Shown piece by piece: positions 11,941 to 25,315 of a stretch of DNA of 64,000 nucleotides. The translations under genes and the position numbers were made by a program. The notes under the pieces are model-generated. The model saw only the letters and a list, made by a program, of their open reading frames with translations. It was not told the DNA's origin and made no database searches. This stretch comes from Physcomitrium patens (Eukaryota; Streptophyta; Bryopsida; Funariales; Funariaceae). Positions within the stretch are counted from its first letter, which is position 1. Each line of letters starts with the position of its first letter. The DNA is taken from positions 62,001-126,000 of the forward strand of contig NC_037266.1 of assembly GCF_000002425.4 (NCBI RefSeq), given 5' to 3'.

Positions 11941-14065
11941 TGTCATGGACATACATATTTATTCCAATAATTACTTATATGATTAAGTAGAAATAAATAA
12001 AATAAATATAATTTAATTTCATAATATCTTCTAAAAAAACTTCATAAATGTGATTTTGACTTTACATGTATTTGTAGCTGATTGATAAGTTAATAACTTA
12101 TTTATTAAATTAATTATATCCTATATTTATTAGTAGCTTATGGAACAAGCTAACTATATGGATTATATATAAAAAACTTGCCTTGCAAGTTGACATGTGT
12201 CTTACAAAGTCAACATGTTGTCATATGGTGTGATTTTCTATCTAAAAATATATCAGGTATTAGGCTATAGACAGTTTAGCTTTAACTTATTAGCCAAGTT
12301 TCAATAATTAATGTATCCTTATTATAAAATAATATAATATAATATAATATAAAATAATATCAAAAGATATTATACTAATGATCCTTTTTATATTTAAGAA
12401 GCTTTCTACATAAGGCTTTCTAAAGCATTTAGAAATGTTCTAATATCTTTTTTTATACTAAATCATAACTAACTATTTGCCAATAAGTTAGATTTCTAGT
12501 AAATTCAAAAAGAATCTATAATTTCTTTTCAAAAATATATCTTTGTATTATATTATTTTCATAGTTCCATATCTCTATCTTTCATATATAAATAAAATCT
12601 TGCCTTTCGAAAATGCCTTTACTTTGTATTAAATATCCAAATTATAGCAAAACTTTTTTAAAATATTTTTCTCTTACAAAAGATTTTTCCTCCCTAAACT
12701 TTAGAGATTCATATCTCTTGATCCAATTATTTAGTTTTTTTCAAATTTTTAGATAATGTAGACTTTATGCTTAAACTTTATTATAAAAAAAATAAACCAT
12801 AAATCTACTACAGATCATTTGGCATCTTAGAAATCCTAGCAAGTGCTTTAAACCCTAATTTATAAGCATCTGAGTAATATTTTCTTTATATCTCAAAAAT
12901 CCAAATCCTAAATACTATAAAATTTGAGTTGAAAGTTAAGTAGTATGATAATATACATTCTTGAAATTTTGAGCCAAAATCTAGTCAAATTTCTCAAGAT
13001 ATAATTCAAAATACAATGACTAGTAAATTGGATTACTTATTGTCTTTAGATTGCAAGTGTTGACTTCAACTTCCTATATCTCCTCTATTCTAGCTTAGAA
13101 TTCATCTAGTAATATGTTAAAAGTATAGCAAAAAAAGTGCTCTTTTAAATCTTAGTCTCATATCCTTTATTGCTTCTTGTACACATGTCTTATGCCTAAA
13201 TGAGTGACAATAGATACAAAACCAATATTTTAACTTTAAGCGCCTATATCTATTTCATAGAAGCTCAAAATTGCACAAAATTTGCACCAAAACTATAGCC
13301 AAAAACCTAAACTTTATGATTTTAGTCTCCTAAGTTCAAATGGCCTTGAAAGAATAACCCTAATTCCTAATAAGGCCTTAAGCAGCCTCCTTGAAGCCCA
13401 TTGGACATGCCTTTTGGCTAATAACAATGGAAATTTTCATCATCTATCTCCATTCAATCATATGGATGCCCTAATTACTTTTTTTGCTACTAAAATCCCT
13501 CTCCAACATTTTTTTTATAAAATTTATATAATATATGTCCTAAAAACCAAATAATAATAAAAAAAAATAAGATTTCAAGAATCACCAATGTCTAATAAAG
13601 ATGGTTCTAAATATATAAAAATTATTATCAATATAAAATCAACCTCAATATTAGTCTTTTTATACTAACTACTTTAAAGTAGTAATCTAATCATATTTTA
13701 TGAGTAACTAAAATTTAATAGTATGGATTTCACCACATTAAATAATAAATTATATATTAAATATATATGTGCATTATTTTCAAATGGTAGCTGAACAACA
13801 ATACAACAACTAAGTTCAGGTCCTATAGAACATCATTACTTAGCTCTTAATTAGATAGTATATATGGGAGCAAGAGTAAAGCCTTCTTTACTCTTGTCAA
13901 AGACTTTTTATTCCTTAGTATTATTTCAAGACTTTTTAGTTTTCTTGTCTTTAACAATAGCTATTCTAGTTTAATACTATATCATCTTTTACTGATTTTA
14001 TAGTCATTTTGAATAATATTAGAATGAATTAACCTTTTGGTTCTTTGAGGTTCATGTCCTTGACA
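11941..14065 (+). mobile_element. 3' LTR of chromovirus A, split by a nested insertion
   Basis: It starts TGTCATGGACATACATATTT and follows the other LTRs through ATATCTTCTAAAAAAACTTC, TGTAGCTGATTGATAAGTTA and TGCCTTGCAAGTTGACATGT. A 1.6-kb foreign segment begins at about 12,215. The LTR resumes at about 13,811 and ends near TCCTTGACA at 14,065. Without the insert it is about 530 bp. Confidence 0.7.
12215..13810. mobile_element. Nested non-coding insertion, family N2 copy 1
   Basis: It begins TGTTGTCATATGGTGTGATT and ends CAATACAACAAC. It is collinear over its full length with 37,010-38,513, for example at TAAGGCTTTCTAAAGCATTT, AATCCTAGCAAGTGCT and TGGCTCTAAATATATA-like blocks. Both copies sit in chromovirus LTRs but at different positions, so they inserted independently. 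No coding frame is conserved between the copies. Its type (solo LTR or non-autonomous element) is unresolved. Confidence 0.6.
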
Positions 14066-15627
14066 AGTACTTTGTAAGCTTGTACTAAGTATCTAATGAA
14101 TGAATTCTATTTGATAAATATGTACATATGATAACATCTAAACTAAAGTTGTGCCTATGCTTTGTATTTTCTAAATGTTGGGATTATGTTTGAAAGGTAG
14201 TAGGATTCTAATTGATATATGTTGTCAATTTTTTATATTTGGATTGCATCAATAAGATGCTATGTAAAATAATTATTTGATACTTATTGAATATTTAGAC
14301 TTTGAATTAATTTATTAGAATATTTAAGATTTTAGAATTGAATCTGAATACATGTACTAGTTGTTGTCTTAACTTTGTTTATATGTTAATTAAATACATG
14401 TATTTTTCTTTTCCAACAAACATACAAACAAGAATTTGATTTAGAAATACTTCTGTAGATTGAATTCACAATTTTTCTTGATAATGAGTTGCACCCTAAA
14501 CTCAGCTATGCATGGACTATTACAATAAATAAGTCAACTAGAGAGTTGGGGACTTGCCAAAATATGTGAATGAGATGAATGTTGTTCATTGGGGACACCC
14601 ATCCTAAGGATACTTTTGTTCCAGTAAAAACTTGCTTGAGTCTTAGCTTCTGCTATGAAATGAGGAGGAGAAGGAGTAGAAGTGAAGGAATTGTAAAAAC
14701 AGTGACCATGGTGGTGTGGCATAAAGAAAAAGAAGCAAGAGGCTTTGGATGGTGCAGGAGAATGTGACGATGGGCAATGTGCGGAAACAGCAGTCAGTCA
14801 GTCTCTCTCTCTTTTACATCCATGACAAGAGGATGGACAGGGTTGCCACAATGCCTTGCATTATATATATCTATATATTTATCTATGCCAGCGAAGAGCA
14901 TGATGAAAAGACATAACAGAAATGGGCATTGTTGCATCATCATTATTGCCGTCGGGCTCCTCTTCATCAAAACGTACCGCATGGGAGGAAGAGGGGAACG
15001 GGAAAAAGGAGGAGGAGGAGGAAGGGAACGGGAGGGAGGGAGGTGGGGATGTTTCCGATGGAATAGGCCACAACACCCCGACCCGACCGAGAGTGTCCCC
15101 CTCTCTCGCGTGGCTTCCCCCTTCATTTCGTGTCTCGTGTCTCGTCTCCTCTTTGCATTCCATTGCATCGTCTGTATTGCTTCGCTTATCGTCTCCTGCC
15201 CCCTTTCCCCTCTCTTTTGCCTCCCTACCGTGCCACAGCCACAGAAAGCTCCACACCGACACCACGCACTGCTACTACTTCTACTACTTCTACGACAACA
15301 CCAACAACAACAGGCGCTCAGTGAGAGCCCTCATGCTTTCCTGCTGCTACACCCCTTCGCGAGCCCCCTCCTCGCAGCCCTATCACAACCCCTACCCTTA
15401 CTAGAGATTAGAAGGTCTTGTTGTTGTTTGTTTTGTCCTTCTTCTTCTTCTTCTTCTCCCCCCTCCTCTCCGGTCTCGTCTGTTCTACTATATTTGCGAT
15501 GGAATGGGTAGCCTGCGCTGACCAAGGTTTCTAGGGCTTTTCTCCAGGGTTTTCCTGGAGAGCACCCCCCCCCCCCCCCAAGATTCAACCTGTTCGATTT
15601 AGCTCTAAAGGGTTTCTGTTCTCTACT
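14066..15627. other. Boundary zone, then leader region of the ABI-like gene
   Basis: Up to about 14,500 the sequence is AT-rich flank. From there the base composition becomes mixed and gene-like. The part 15,060-15,520 is strongly pyrimidine-rich, with a (CTT)n run near 15,438-15,458, and a run of about 15 C lies near 15,566-15,580. This is typical of a plant core promoter and 5' leader. Long overlapping frames on both strands here are low-complexity and have no family features. No TATA box could be assigned with confidence. Confidence 0.5.
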
Positions 15628-18600
15628 ATGGGTACCGCCACGGTGGCGGCCAATGTATCGCCCCGCCGCTCGCCTCAGTCGTCGCTCCGAGCTTCCCCCT
15701 CTCGCAGCACCTCGCCATCACTTGAGGCTGATGCAGATGTGGATCCGGTGCACATGACTTTTGACGAGCTCGAAATGCAGCGCAGCCGTCATTTTGTCCA
15801 AGCTTTGAAAGTACGCTACTGACCATTCTTGCACTCATAGCATGCTAAAGACTTGTTCCTGGATTTTTTAATTTAATTTTTATTAACCCCCTGCCGCGGA
15901 AGTGCTGTCGTGGGGAAGTTTTCCTACTTGTTGTTTAGCTCCCCTTGATCACAGTATTATGGTGTTACATTTAGCTGTTCTACATACAGAGATTTCGTCA
16001 AGAAGTTTGAATGTGTGCTCCGCCTCAACAAGGGCAGATTTCACCTCTGTTTGAACTGAGATAAATCTGTGGTTGAGGATTTGAACTTTGAGCAGCCAGC
16101 TTAGAGTAAGAATCAGGCTTATATTCTTGCCCTTTCTCAACCATTGGATTACCTACTAAGTAATTGACACACGAATTTACTTTGTGAGGACATCTTTTTC
16201 TTTCGTGCTGCTTGAACCTCACCGCATTTTCTCTTTCATATATCCCATCTTACATTACAGGGATGCGACAGTCTCTGTATAAACTACTTATTGGTTTTTG
16301 GCATATTCCGATTTTACAAACTGCTTCGCTGTAACCTGATTGAATATGGTCTTTGTGGCGAGTGTTATCAGTTATGTCGATCTTTAAATGCGACACTTGA
16401 CGGCATGTACTTGTGTTAGCCTCATAAATAGGTCAGGTTGGGTGTTCCTAACGCTTCCAGTACGCCAATTATGTTTGCTTTTACACTTCGTGCCTGTATC
16501 TTGAACATCTAGAAAGCAGACTTGGATTGATAGTGGGTTTCTTTTCATTGTGGGCAGGAGCTGAAGAACCTTCGTCCGCAACTCTATTCAGCCGCTGAGT
16601 ATTGTGAATCTTCTTATCTTTACAGTGACCAGAAGCAAGTGTGAGTTCCTCCAAACGACTTTAATCACCCTTTTGTCAACTGCCCTGAATTGCTGATTTC
16701 GTGTTGCCTCCCGACAACAGTCCATCATGTTTCGGCTGCAACATTTCCAAGCATTTGACTTCGGTGAATTTCTGACGTAGTACATCATTTAGTTCTTCGT
16801 TGTAACTTTCGAGATTGGTATGTACGGAATGCATGTGAAGCCGCATTACGATTAATGCAAGTAACCGTCCGGTAATACCATAACATTTGGTATTGATTGA
16901 TATCTTTCTTTTAATGTTTGGCTGTGACTTCTTGAGCTGTTGTGATTACCTTGGTTCTCGGTGTCTCTGTTACATTGGTGTAATCATTACACTGCTATTG
17001 TTACTGCTTCATATACGTGGACGAGAGGAAAGACTTGAAAGGGTGAAAGTCATTTTTCTTGGAGCCGGAAGCTGTCTAGTACCCTCACACACGAAGTCTT
17101 ATATCATGTGCCAGGGTGCTGGACAACCTGAAGGATTATTCGGTGAAAGCATTGGTCAATGCAGTGGACCATTTGGGAACAGTTGCGTATAAGCTTAATG
17201 ACCTTCTTGGACAGCAGACAACTGAAATTTCCGCAACTGAACTCCGAGCTGCTTCGGTGGCTCAGGTACAATCTTCAACTTTGGGGCCACAGTTTTTTCT
17301 CTCGAATGTCTACATTAATTTTCTTTCATCTTCGCAGCAATTTACTCCTTTTGGATGTCGTGGATGTTTGGTGCCGAAGTCTTCTAATCTGAGTCTTGTG
17401 TGCTGCTCTATTGGTAGTAGGTTATATGATCTCAGGTTGCTATCGAAATTCTTCTCTTATTCTCATTTGTTTCGTATGGCAGCGAATGCGCTCATGTCAA
17501 GAGCATTCAGATCGGGAAGGGCTGAAGCAGCAATCATTAGCAAAAACAATGCACGCTAACCACAAGCATTATGTCTTACCCGGTAAATTTCCCTCCACCC
17601 TTCTCTTTTTGTCCTTAAGTGAGACACCTGCGAAACTGATCTGGAAACGGGGTTTAGCTACATGTACATTATACTCGAGGAACTGACCCGCCTGTACATC
17701 TTCCGTAACTGACGATAGGTTGCCCCTTTTGAAAGACAGTATGGGGAGCAAATTTCAAACTATCAAATTGTATAAATTATGAAGTTCTTACTTGATATAT
17801 GTGAATGTTTACAGATCCATGTGCGGAAGGAGAGCTCAACCTTTCTTTAGTGCGGGAGAATTTTGATTCTGTGCATTCCCACATGTCACCATTGAAATCA
17901 GAATCACATCCTCTTCCCACTCCACAAATGCAACCACAACCGCTGGCGAAGGATTATCCGACCGATTTTGCCAGTAACAGAAACTCCTTATTAACTCCTA
18001 TTTTTGTTTGTATCAATTAAATAGTTTTTATCCTTTCTGCATGATGATCGTTCGGATTCTGCTTGTTGCCGTTGTTTGTTTAGATAAGGGGCAGCTCGGG
18101 TTCACAATATTGTAGTACTCTTTTTCCGGGTTGAGACAGTTGGTGAGCATATGAGTCAATCAGTATGCTCATTGTTCTATGAGATGATGGGGCAGCCTGC
18201 TTGATGCAATGAAATAGTGAACTTCATCCGTCTGTTTTAAAACCAAATTAAAGCATATTGCAGAAGCTGCAGCAACTCTTTGTATGCAATTCTGTGAGCA
18301 TTATAGCAAATGCATGAACTCGTGAACTAACTGTTCTTGTTTGAGCAGGTTCAAGTGGATCTAAGTCCTTGGCATGGCATTTTACGTCTGAAACCGCACC
18401 GACTTCCACAAGTGAAGGTAGTACCAGTAGCAAGCGTTCTATCAGGTGATTATTGTTGTCCTCGCGACCTAGATCGTACCCTTCTGCTATACTCATTGAT
18501 GTGCCTCGGAGTAGGTGGCATGTTTTTTTTAGATCCAATGCACCTTTTGATCTTAGCAAATTCTACTTGATATCATGCCTTAAAAAGTTCCTGTAGAGGC

Positions 18601-19857
18601 AACATGAGTGGCATCGGAACTTGGATGGACATTATGCATCATTGTTTTTTGAAATTCTTGGTACAGTTTTTGTTTTGATTAGTCAGTTAAGTTGATCATT
18701 CCGTTTTATCTGCATTTGTGTTGTCATTATGGAACATTTTTATTTGAAACGTTTTTTTAATTGTGGGATGCTGGTCTAGACCAATATCATGAGTTATTTG
18801 GCTTTTTAACAGTACTGGACGGCGAACTCCCCCACCGACAGCTTCTGGTAGGAGGGTGTTGGAAGCTTCTTTGTCGAAAGGTTCTTTTCTCACTCCCCCT
18901 CTGTGTAAGTATTGTTTACTTTCACCATCTCACATCTTCATCGCTCTTTTCTAAGAGCATGAAGTCCACTTTGATGTTGCTTATTATCTAAACGTCTGCA
19001 GCAAGCAAAGTCTAGCTATTGGTTAAATTTTCTTTTGGCTTTTTTAAAAGGAGTGCAGAAGTTTCTAAGGCTTCATAGCAAGCTCTTATCGTTTGTTCTA
19101 GAATCAGCGCAGTATTTTCTTTATGGATCCATTTAGGGTTGACGAATCCATTTGATCCATTTAGGGTGATACGAATAGGGTTTGATACCTCGAGATTGAA
19201 GTAACTAGAGATACCTACTTAAGAGCATTGGGGTAACTGGTGGATATTGTGATTTTCATTGATACTACCATCTTGTGGTCTTTGAGATTGTGGTATGTAA
19301 TTGGTGGTTCTAATGTCTTACCGAACTCCATTTTTTTTTGTGGGGTGTGTAGATAACGGTGACTCAATGCCTAGGACATCGGAAGCAGGTTTATCCACTT
19401 CTAAGTATCCTGAGTCGATTAAACTCAGCACCCAAAGATCCGGATCCTTCACACCTGCAAAAACAGCTCCTACGCGGGTATGACTTGTTTCTTATCGTGC
19501 AAGTCTATGTTATTGCAAGAGTAATCAAGCCTTAGCCCTTTTGTATTGTAAATCAGGTTGTTGTCGGTTTGAGTTGTGTGTTTGAGTTGAAATTCGATTG
19601 ACTCGAAGACGTAACAAAATTTTGGAGCTTAGAGTTTAGGTTTTAGACTTCAAAACATAACAAATACGTGTGAATGCTAATGACATGTTTTTGTTTCTTA
19701 GGGCGCTGGCTTTTCGCGCTCATCCACTATGATTCCAACGCACGCAGTTGAGAATGGTGCAAATGATTCAAAGAGTACGCAAGCACGGAGCAAGAGCTTA
19801 CTGCGCTCTTTATTGGGTCGGAAGAGTACCAAGACTACGGGCTCTAAACCTGCGTGA
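15628..19857 (+). CDS. ABIL: ABI-like subunit of the WAVE/SCAR complex (Abl-interactor-like protein)
   Basis: Nine coding exons: 15,628-15,810; 16,558-16,640; 17,115-17,265; 17,483-17,582; 17,815-17,973; 18,349-18,445; 18,813-18,904; 19,353-19,477; 19,702-19,857. All have GT-AG splice sites and the phases join to 381 aa. Plant ABIL proteins are subunits of the WAVE/SCAR complex, which activates ARP2/3 actin nucleation at the cell cortex. The conserved ABI region covers about residues 43-172 and includes ELKNLRPQLYSAAEYCESSY, NLKDYSVKALVNAVDHLG and TMHANHKHYVLP. The middle (about 185-330) is rich in Ser, Pro and Thr. The C-terminus is basic, with SKSLLRSLLGRK, as in plant ABILs. The chosen ATG gives a 43-residue Ser/Pro-rich extension before the usual MTFDE start at residue 43, and MTFDE could be an alternative start. 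Somewhat longer than typical family members because of both extensions. Confidence 0.9.
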
Positions 19858-22294
19858 CTTTCTAATAGCTAAAACCAGGCATCACAGCATTACTATGGTA
19901 CTCATGTTCTCATCTTGCAGTGATAATACTGTTGTATTGTAACTTCACAGATTATTCTTTGCATAAGCATTACTCTTCGTACATTTCAATGTTCTCGGGA
20001 TTATGCGTAGAACTGGAATAATCTCATGATGAATGCGTCTCGTAATAACTTCTATAAAGAATCCGTGTTTCACTTTGAGAAAGGTACAAATACCTAACCT
20101 GGTGCCTTTTTGGTCATATTCAGTACAAGAGAGAGAAGGGACCCATGGGCAAGGTCAAGCGTACAATCTGCCAATATTTTCCAATATTTCTGACTTAAAT
20201 GCGTATCAAATCGATCTCGCACTATACCTAGACACGTATAGAGTAGAAGTTTCTCTTTGAAGAAGAGAAAAGCTGGGCAACTTCATGCCAAGTCGTACTT
20301 CTAGACGATCAATGAAAGTTATTTTGCAGATGCCTTGTTTGATGACCTTGGAGGAGCTCAATTTAGCATCGTCAATGTAGCTGACGGCCTCGTTCCCCAT
20401 GTGTTTCATCTCACGGATATATTTGTTGTCCCGCCCGTCTTACGCACGTGTATTTTTGCAATGGATGCGTCGCCAGATGTTCTCGAGATTCATGAATCAA
20501 GGTTTCGACAACTGACCAAGCGCATGATGATTCCTCCTGAAGGTTGTCATGTCCAACCGTGCTTGCCTTGTAGAAAGGCGTAGGCGCTATGTGGGATCAA
20601 GATGCTCGCCTTGTTTTAGGCAGAGCACCTCGGGATCGAGTGGTTCGTTGTAGGAATGAGCTTGGCTATCACGATACCACCAGTAAGTCGCGCTGGAATG
20701 TGACGCCTGGGTTTTACGAAGTAAAATTATGCTGACAGTATCGAATCCTTAATTTCCCGTTGCTGCTAAAAATATCACTATCATTCAGAGATGGTCCCAT
20801 GTCATAAATGAAGTGAAGAGTTGACAGTAACACGCTATTAACTGGATGGTATTGATTCATCGTTCATCAATTATTACACTGCAACTGTCAGTGTCGACAA
20901 CGTGCCTGGTTGTGGAGTGATCATACTAATCGTCAGACCATTGCCACCACTTTGGCTCCGTCAAATTGAACCAGTACTGTATCCTAATGTACATAGTGTG
21001 TGACAGGAGGGTGTCTGAACTACACCAAGTGATTCCGTCGCTAGAAAAGTGGTCCTTGATGAATACCATCGGCCATGAACTGGAAGGGCCGATTAATTTG
21101 AAGCGCGGGGAAGGGAAACGTAGTCTTCAAAAGGTTAAAGACTTGTGTAGTTGGGGAAGTGTTCTGGTGGTGCTGTACACGAGGTGTCGTAGAGCCACCA
21201 GCAAAACAGTATGAGTCGGTCTCGAATTTGTACAGCGAATTGGTAGAGTAACTATGTCCACCCCTTCGGGTATGTTATGAGCAAGACCCATGGTATCTTG
21301 CTAACACCCGCCTCTTACATCCGCGTGATGACGTAATGTTCTGGAATTATCGCTTTCAGGGGGGCAGATACGGACATCAATGTATCACAGGGTATGTTGA
21401 CGGGTATTTGTGACCTCTTTGTCTAAATCCGACGCGTGTGGGAATTAAAATTGGTTTCAGCTTGTTCTGGGACATCGGAGAAAGAAGAAACAACATAATG
21501 GCATATAAAATGAATAAATCGGTCTGAGGGAAGGATGTTCTAGGGAATAGATTGTTCATAAGATAAGCCCGTGAAATATTTCAAAGGTGTTAAACTGAAG
21601 AAAATTATCCTGTGAACAAGCCTATGAATAAGGTTCATCATCATAACACTTTTGGTGAAAAGTGTGTGTTCTATCGAAGGTCTTGTCATTGACAATCATC
21701 TTCAAATATATTGTCACACCATATCGTCTACTCTAAATCCCACATTAGCAACTTTTAAACTCCCATCGATCATATTCTAGTACAAATTTCTTGCCTTGCG
21801 TCTGGTGGGACAAGATATAACCTGCCTCGGTCTGCCATCCAGGGCTCCTTGCTTCTCAAGGGTCGACAGGCTCATTCTTGCGCACATTACAGCAACGATT
21901 AATTGCATAGCTTTCCTAGTGTCGAATGTTCTCCTTGGGCACCATTACTCGTGACGGATGTGGTGGCAGAGACGAGGGAATACTAAACTAGGGGAGTGAA
22001 CTTGCAGTGAGCTTGGAGTGTAGTTGGGAGTCGCACACAACGAGAGCCAGCTGCATCAGTGGACGACGTTTACTATGGCATGTCCGCGTACTCTTCTTCT
22101 ACTTCTTCTTCTCTAGTTTGTCGGATCATTACAAGAGCTTTGGGACCTATTTGTGAGGCAAAAACACTCTTAGCTTCTCAGATCGCACCAATACCAGCTT
22201 CTCTTAGTTCTCTGGCTGCGTGTCCCTTCGTATTCTTGGGTCTGTTCGTTGCCGCCATAACCACTAAGCCTCAAACTGTTTTCTGACTCCTACT
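19858..22294. other. Intergenic region between ABI-like and lectin genes
   Basis: The first few hundred bases are probably the ABI-like 3' UTR. The rest has mixed composition with only short unrelated frames on both strands and no recognisable domain, repeat or RNA gene. The last 300 bases should hold the lectin promoter and leader. A short frame there, ending at 22,286, is out of frame with the lectin. Confidence 0.5.
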
Positions 22295-22354
22295 ATGCAG
22301 CCTCCTCTTGGTCAGCCATGGCTAGTTAGCCACTGTAACTCTGCACCTCTAGTC

Positions 22355-23432
22355 ATGGTGCAGCTCATCACTACTCTTACTTTGTGCTGCTGTGCATTAG
22401 GTCAACGTAGCAGCTTCAACTTCCAGTTTGTCCAGTTCTCTCAGGATCGAAGTAACCTCACACTCCTGGGAGATGCGAGTGTTGCACAGAATGACCTCGC
22501 ATTAGAGCTCACAATCAATGCCAGTGGTAGAGCATTGTATAGGAATCCCATTCGATTCAAGACGCCTTCCACTCTAGCCTCGGTCTCCTTCATGACAACT
22601 TTTATTTTTTCCATAGAAACAGGGATTAACAAGGACAATGAAGGTGAGGGTTTAGCATTTTTGATCGTCCCAGACAACGTAACCATGGGCAGTGGAGGGG
22701 CATGGATGGGGCTTTTGTCTCCAGCAGCTGGCACCAGCTTTGCAGCTCCAAATACAGAGGCCAAAATGGTGGCTGTCGAGTTCGACGTGCAGCAAGATGT
22801 TGAGTTTTGGGATATCAGCAACAACCACGTTGGTGTGAATGTCAACACGTAAGTGAGATACCCATGTGCACCATCACTGAATAAGAAATCGGGTAGGGTC
22901 TTCTACTGTCTTGGGCATGCTTGTCAATTGAGTAGAATCGGTGAGTGTGTCGACTTTCAGATTGAATTCAGTGGTCGCGCGCGAAGCTGCATCGGGGAGC
23001 CAGGGAGTGAGCTTGGTCGAAGGGCATGTCAAGACATGGATTGAGTACGATGGGGAGGGGAGGAAGATGCAAGTGACTCTGGCGCCCTATTCCCCCACCG
23101 GCGGATATCAGAAGCCTGATGTTCCCTTGTTAGCTGTGGACTTGGACCTGTCAGGAATTGTGAATGAGTACATGTATGTTGGTTTCTCGGCTGCCACAAG
23201 GAGTGGAACCGCGCAACACAAAGTGTGGTCCTGGACGTTCGAGAGCTCAGCCGGCAGCATTCGTGAAGCCGGGGGCTTAAATGGCTACGAAGGATTGGCC
23301 CCAACGCCATCACACGTAGACTCTTCGCAGCCTGAAAACGGATCTGCAAACTCCAGGATCCGACAACCTGGGCTTGGATTTGCAAGTTGGACTGCTACCA
23401 TGTTATATGTGCTGCTCATGGCAGCCGGGTGA
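22355..23432 (+). CDS. Secreted L-type (legume) lectin without a kinase domain
   Basis: Two exons, 22,355-22,848 and 22,961-23,432, joined in phase to 321 aa. The start at 22,355 has purine -3 and G+4 and begins a clear signal peptide (MVQLITTLTLCCCALG). An upstream in-frame ATG at 22,295 would add 20 residues. The legume-lectin fold spans about residues 21-265. The metal-site segment at 142-158 has the same spacing as in legume lectins: Glu142, Asp144, Asp153 and His158 are kept, while the usual Asn is Asp148. The sugar-site motif GDGLAF reads GEGLAF at 97-102. Further marks are MYVGFSA and VWSWTF. N-glycosylation sequons occur at NLT, NAS, NVT and NGS. The protein ends in a Ser/Pro linker and a hydrophobic tail (about 303-321), which may be a GPI-attachment signal or a single membrane anchor. 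Lectin receptor kinases have a kinase here; no kinase sequence follows before 25 kb. Confidence 0.85.
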
Positions 23433-25315
23433 CGCAGCGGAGGCTGTCGAGGTGGTGGTGATGAGAGTGTTGAAGGGCTCCTTCAAACCATTACGAAACT
23501 CCGAAGAACGGCGATTTGAAGGAAGTACTTTGTGTCACTTTACAGCAGGATCTCAGGACAATCACACACTACGGTTCATTACTTCGTAGTAAGTTGCATG
23601 TGCTTTGCAGTAAGGTGGAGGTTTTTTCTATTAATGATATAGTTTGGAGCATCATTGATACATTTTTGTGCATTTAAAAAAGAAAATGTCTCAAATGGGT
23701 GTATGAAAATATGCTATTGACTATTTGAAAGCTAATTCACAACCGTAGTGTCATCCTTGAAACTAAATCTAAGTGTTCCATTTTGTTTTCTTTTGAATCT
23801 TTGTACACACACTATTTAATTTTAAGTTTGTTAGACCTTGATGCTTGTCAACTATGAAAATTATAGTTATCAAGGATGAAGGGCTTTCTGACTAAATTGT
23901 ACCTATCGCAATCGTTTTATATAATAAAAAGAAAAAACCATAATCATTTTAAGATTACGTGTTTAAATTCTAGATACACTGTCAAAAGGATTGATGCATC
24001 TTGTTTCAATTTCTATATTTTATTTTATTTTTTAATGTACTTTTATTCACTTTTATTTGTTAGGCTGTTATGTAGTCATTTTGGTACGTTTCAATACTAC
24101 TAAGATATTAGATTAATATGTACCAGTTAGGCTCATGTTAAAATTCATTGCAAACATCTACTAATGTAAAACATCACTAATTGTATTCGTAAGGAGGTAT
24201 GCAGTACATATCTTTTTGTTCGGAATCGATAATTCGATTGAGTTCAGAAGGACACCACCACTTTCATCATGATAATAAATGTGGTTAGCAATACATGTAA
24301 CGTGTGATAATCTTACAATGGTAGTGTGAATGAATAATTATTGTTCCGTGACTTCGAAGTTCCAGTATTTTAAGGTTAAGTATAGAGCCTTTGCCTTACG
24401 CTAGGGATTCCTATTATTCAACAAAATTGTTGAGATTTTTACGATGGCAAGTCCAATTTTGGAATTCAGAACCTGATACAAGGGGAGTCATGCAAAACAC
24501 AAAACAACTCCCGCTTCGTAATGAATTGGTCTCTTCCCAGGTGCTCACACACTATTTGCACCTCTTGGATCTGATGAAAAAGCGGATCCATTATCGGAGC
24601 ACATTCACAACACTCACAAAGGCAATCAAACCCATTGCTTACTTAACTGCAACGTTCTGAGTTGAGCCACAACTTCACATCCTACAGGGATCTCTCTGAC
24701 TCATGGATTTGCAAGACAATTTGACAGCCATTTTTACCGATTCTGCCACAAAAACTATGAGTTCTGGTAATTAAAGACAAAGAAGTTTTTAAGGTTATTA
24801 TCCCTCGAGACCGGCTACCACGGCGTAAGTTTTTTACAACTTTTAAACTTGTGAACAGCAGCAAATGCGTAAAGAATAAACCAACACGAAATCCATCCGA
24901 AATGGACTACATATGTTACCAGCAGAATTGAACATTTCCGAGTAACCTGTTGCGAGCTGCTGATCATTATGCTTAAGGGCTCCTCTTCCTCTCTATCAAT
25001 ACACTGCATAGAAACATCCCAATAACCTATCTTTACAATAATCTCCATAGAAAGGGCTGGTGGCTCCATTTTCAGACCTAGACTGGGTAACTACCCGAAG
25101 ACTCTTAATTTCCTAGTGGTACAATCGCAAATCTCAAATTTCTGATTGCATATCTTTTGAACCATAGTCACCTCCCCATGTGCGTCATTACTTCAGCATT
25201 CTCTCGCCTACAGGTTCCTCAATTCGAAATGTGTGATGACACAAAGTTTTAGTTGTGCTTCCAATTGGAAAGAAAGGGTGAGAATTAAAGTATAAACTTC
25301 CTGGAGATATAGTAC
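23433..25315. other. Intergenic region between convergent lectin and DNAJC8-like genes
   Basis: The two genes point toward each other, so both 3' UTRs lie here. The sequence at 23,650-24,350 is more AT-rich. No coding frame, repeat or RNA gene could be supported. Confidence 0.5.

Noticed and set aside
13282..13554. Open frame of 90 codons inside insertion N2
   Set aside because: The matching part of the second copy (about 37,980-38,260) is interrupted, so coding is not conserved.
14777..15511. Open frame of 244 codons, and overlapping frames on both strands, in the ABI-like leader
   Set aside because: Low-complexity Leu/Ser/His-rich translations made by CT-rich repeats, open on several frames at once, with no domain.
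20033..21214. Several frames of 67-82 codons between the ABI-like and lectin genes
   Set aside because: No domain, no splice partners and no shared phase; they look like random frames in spacer of normal composition.
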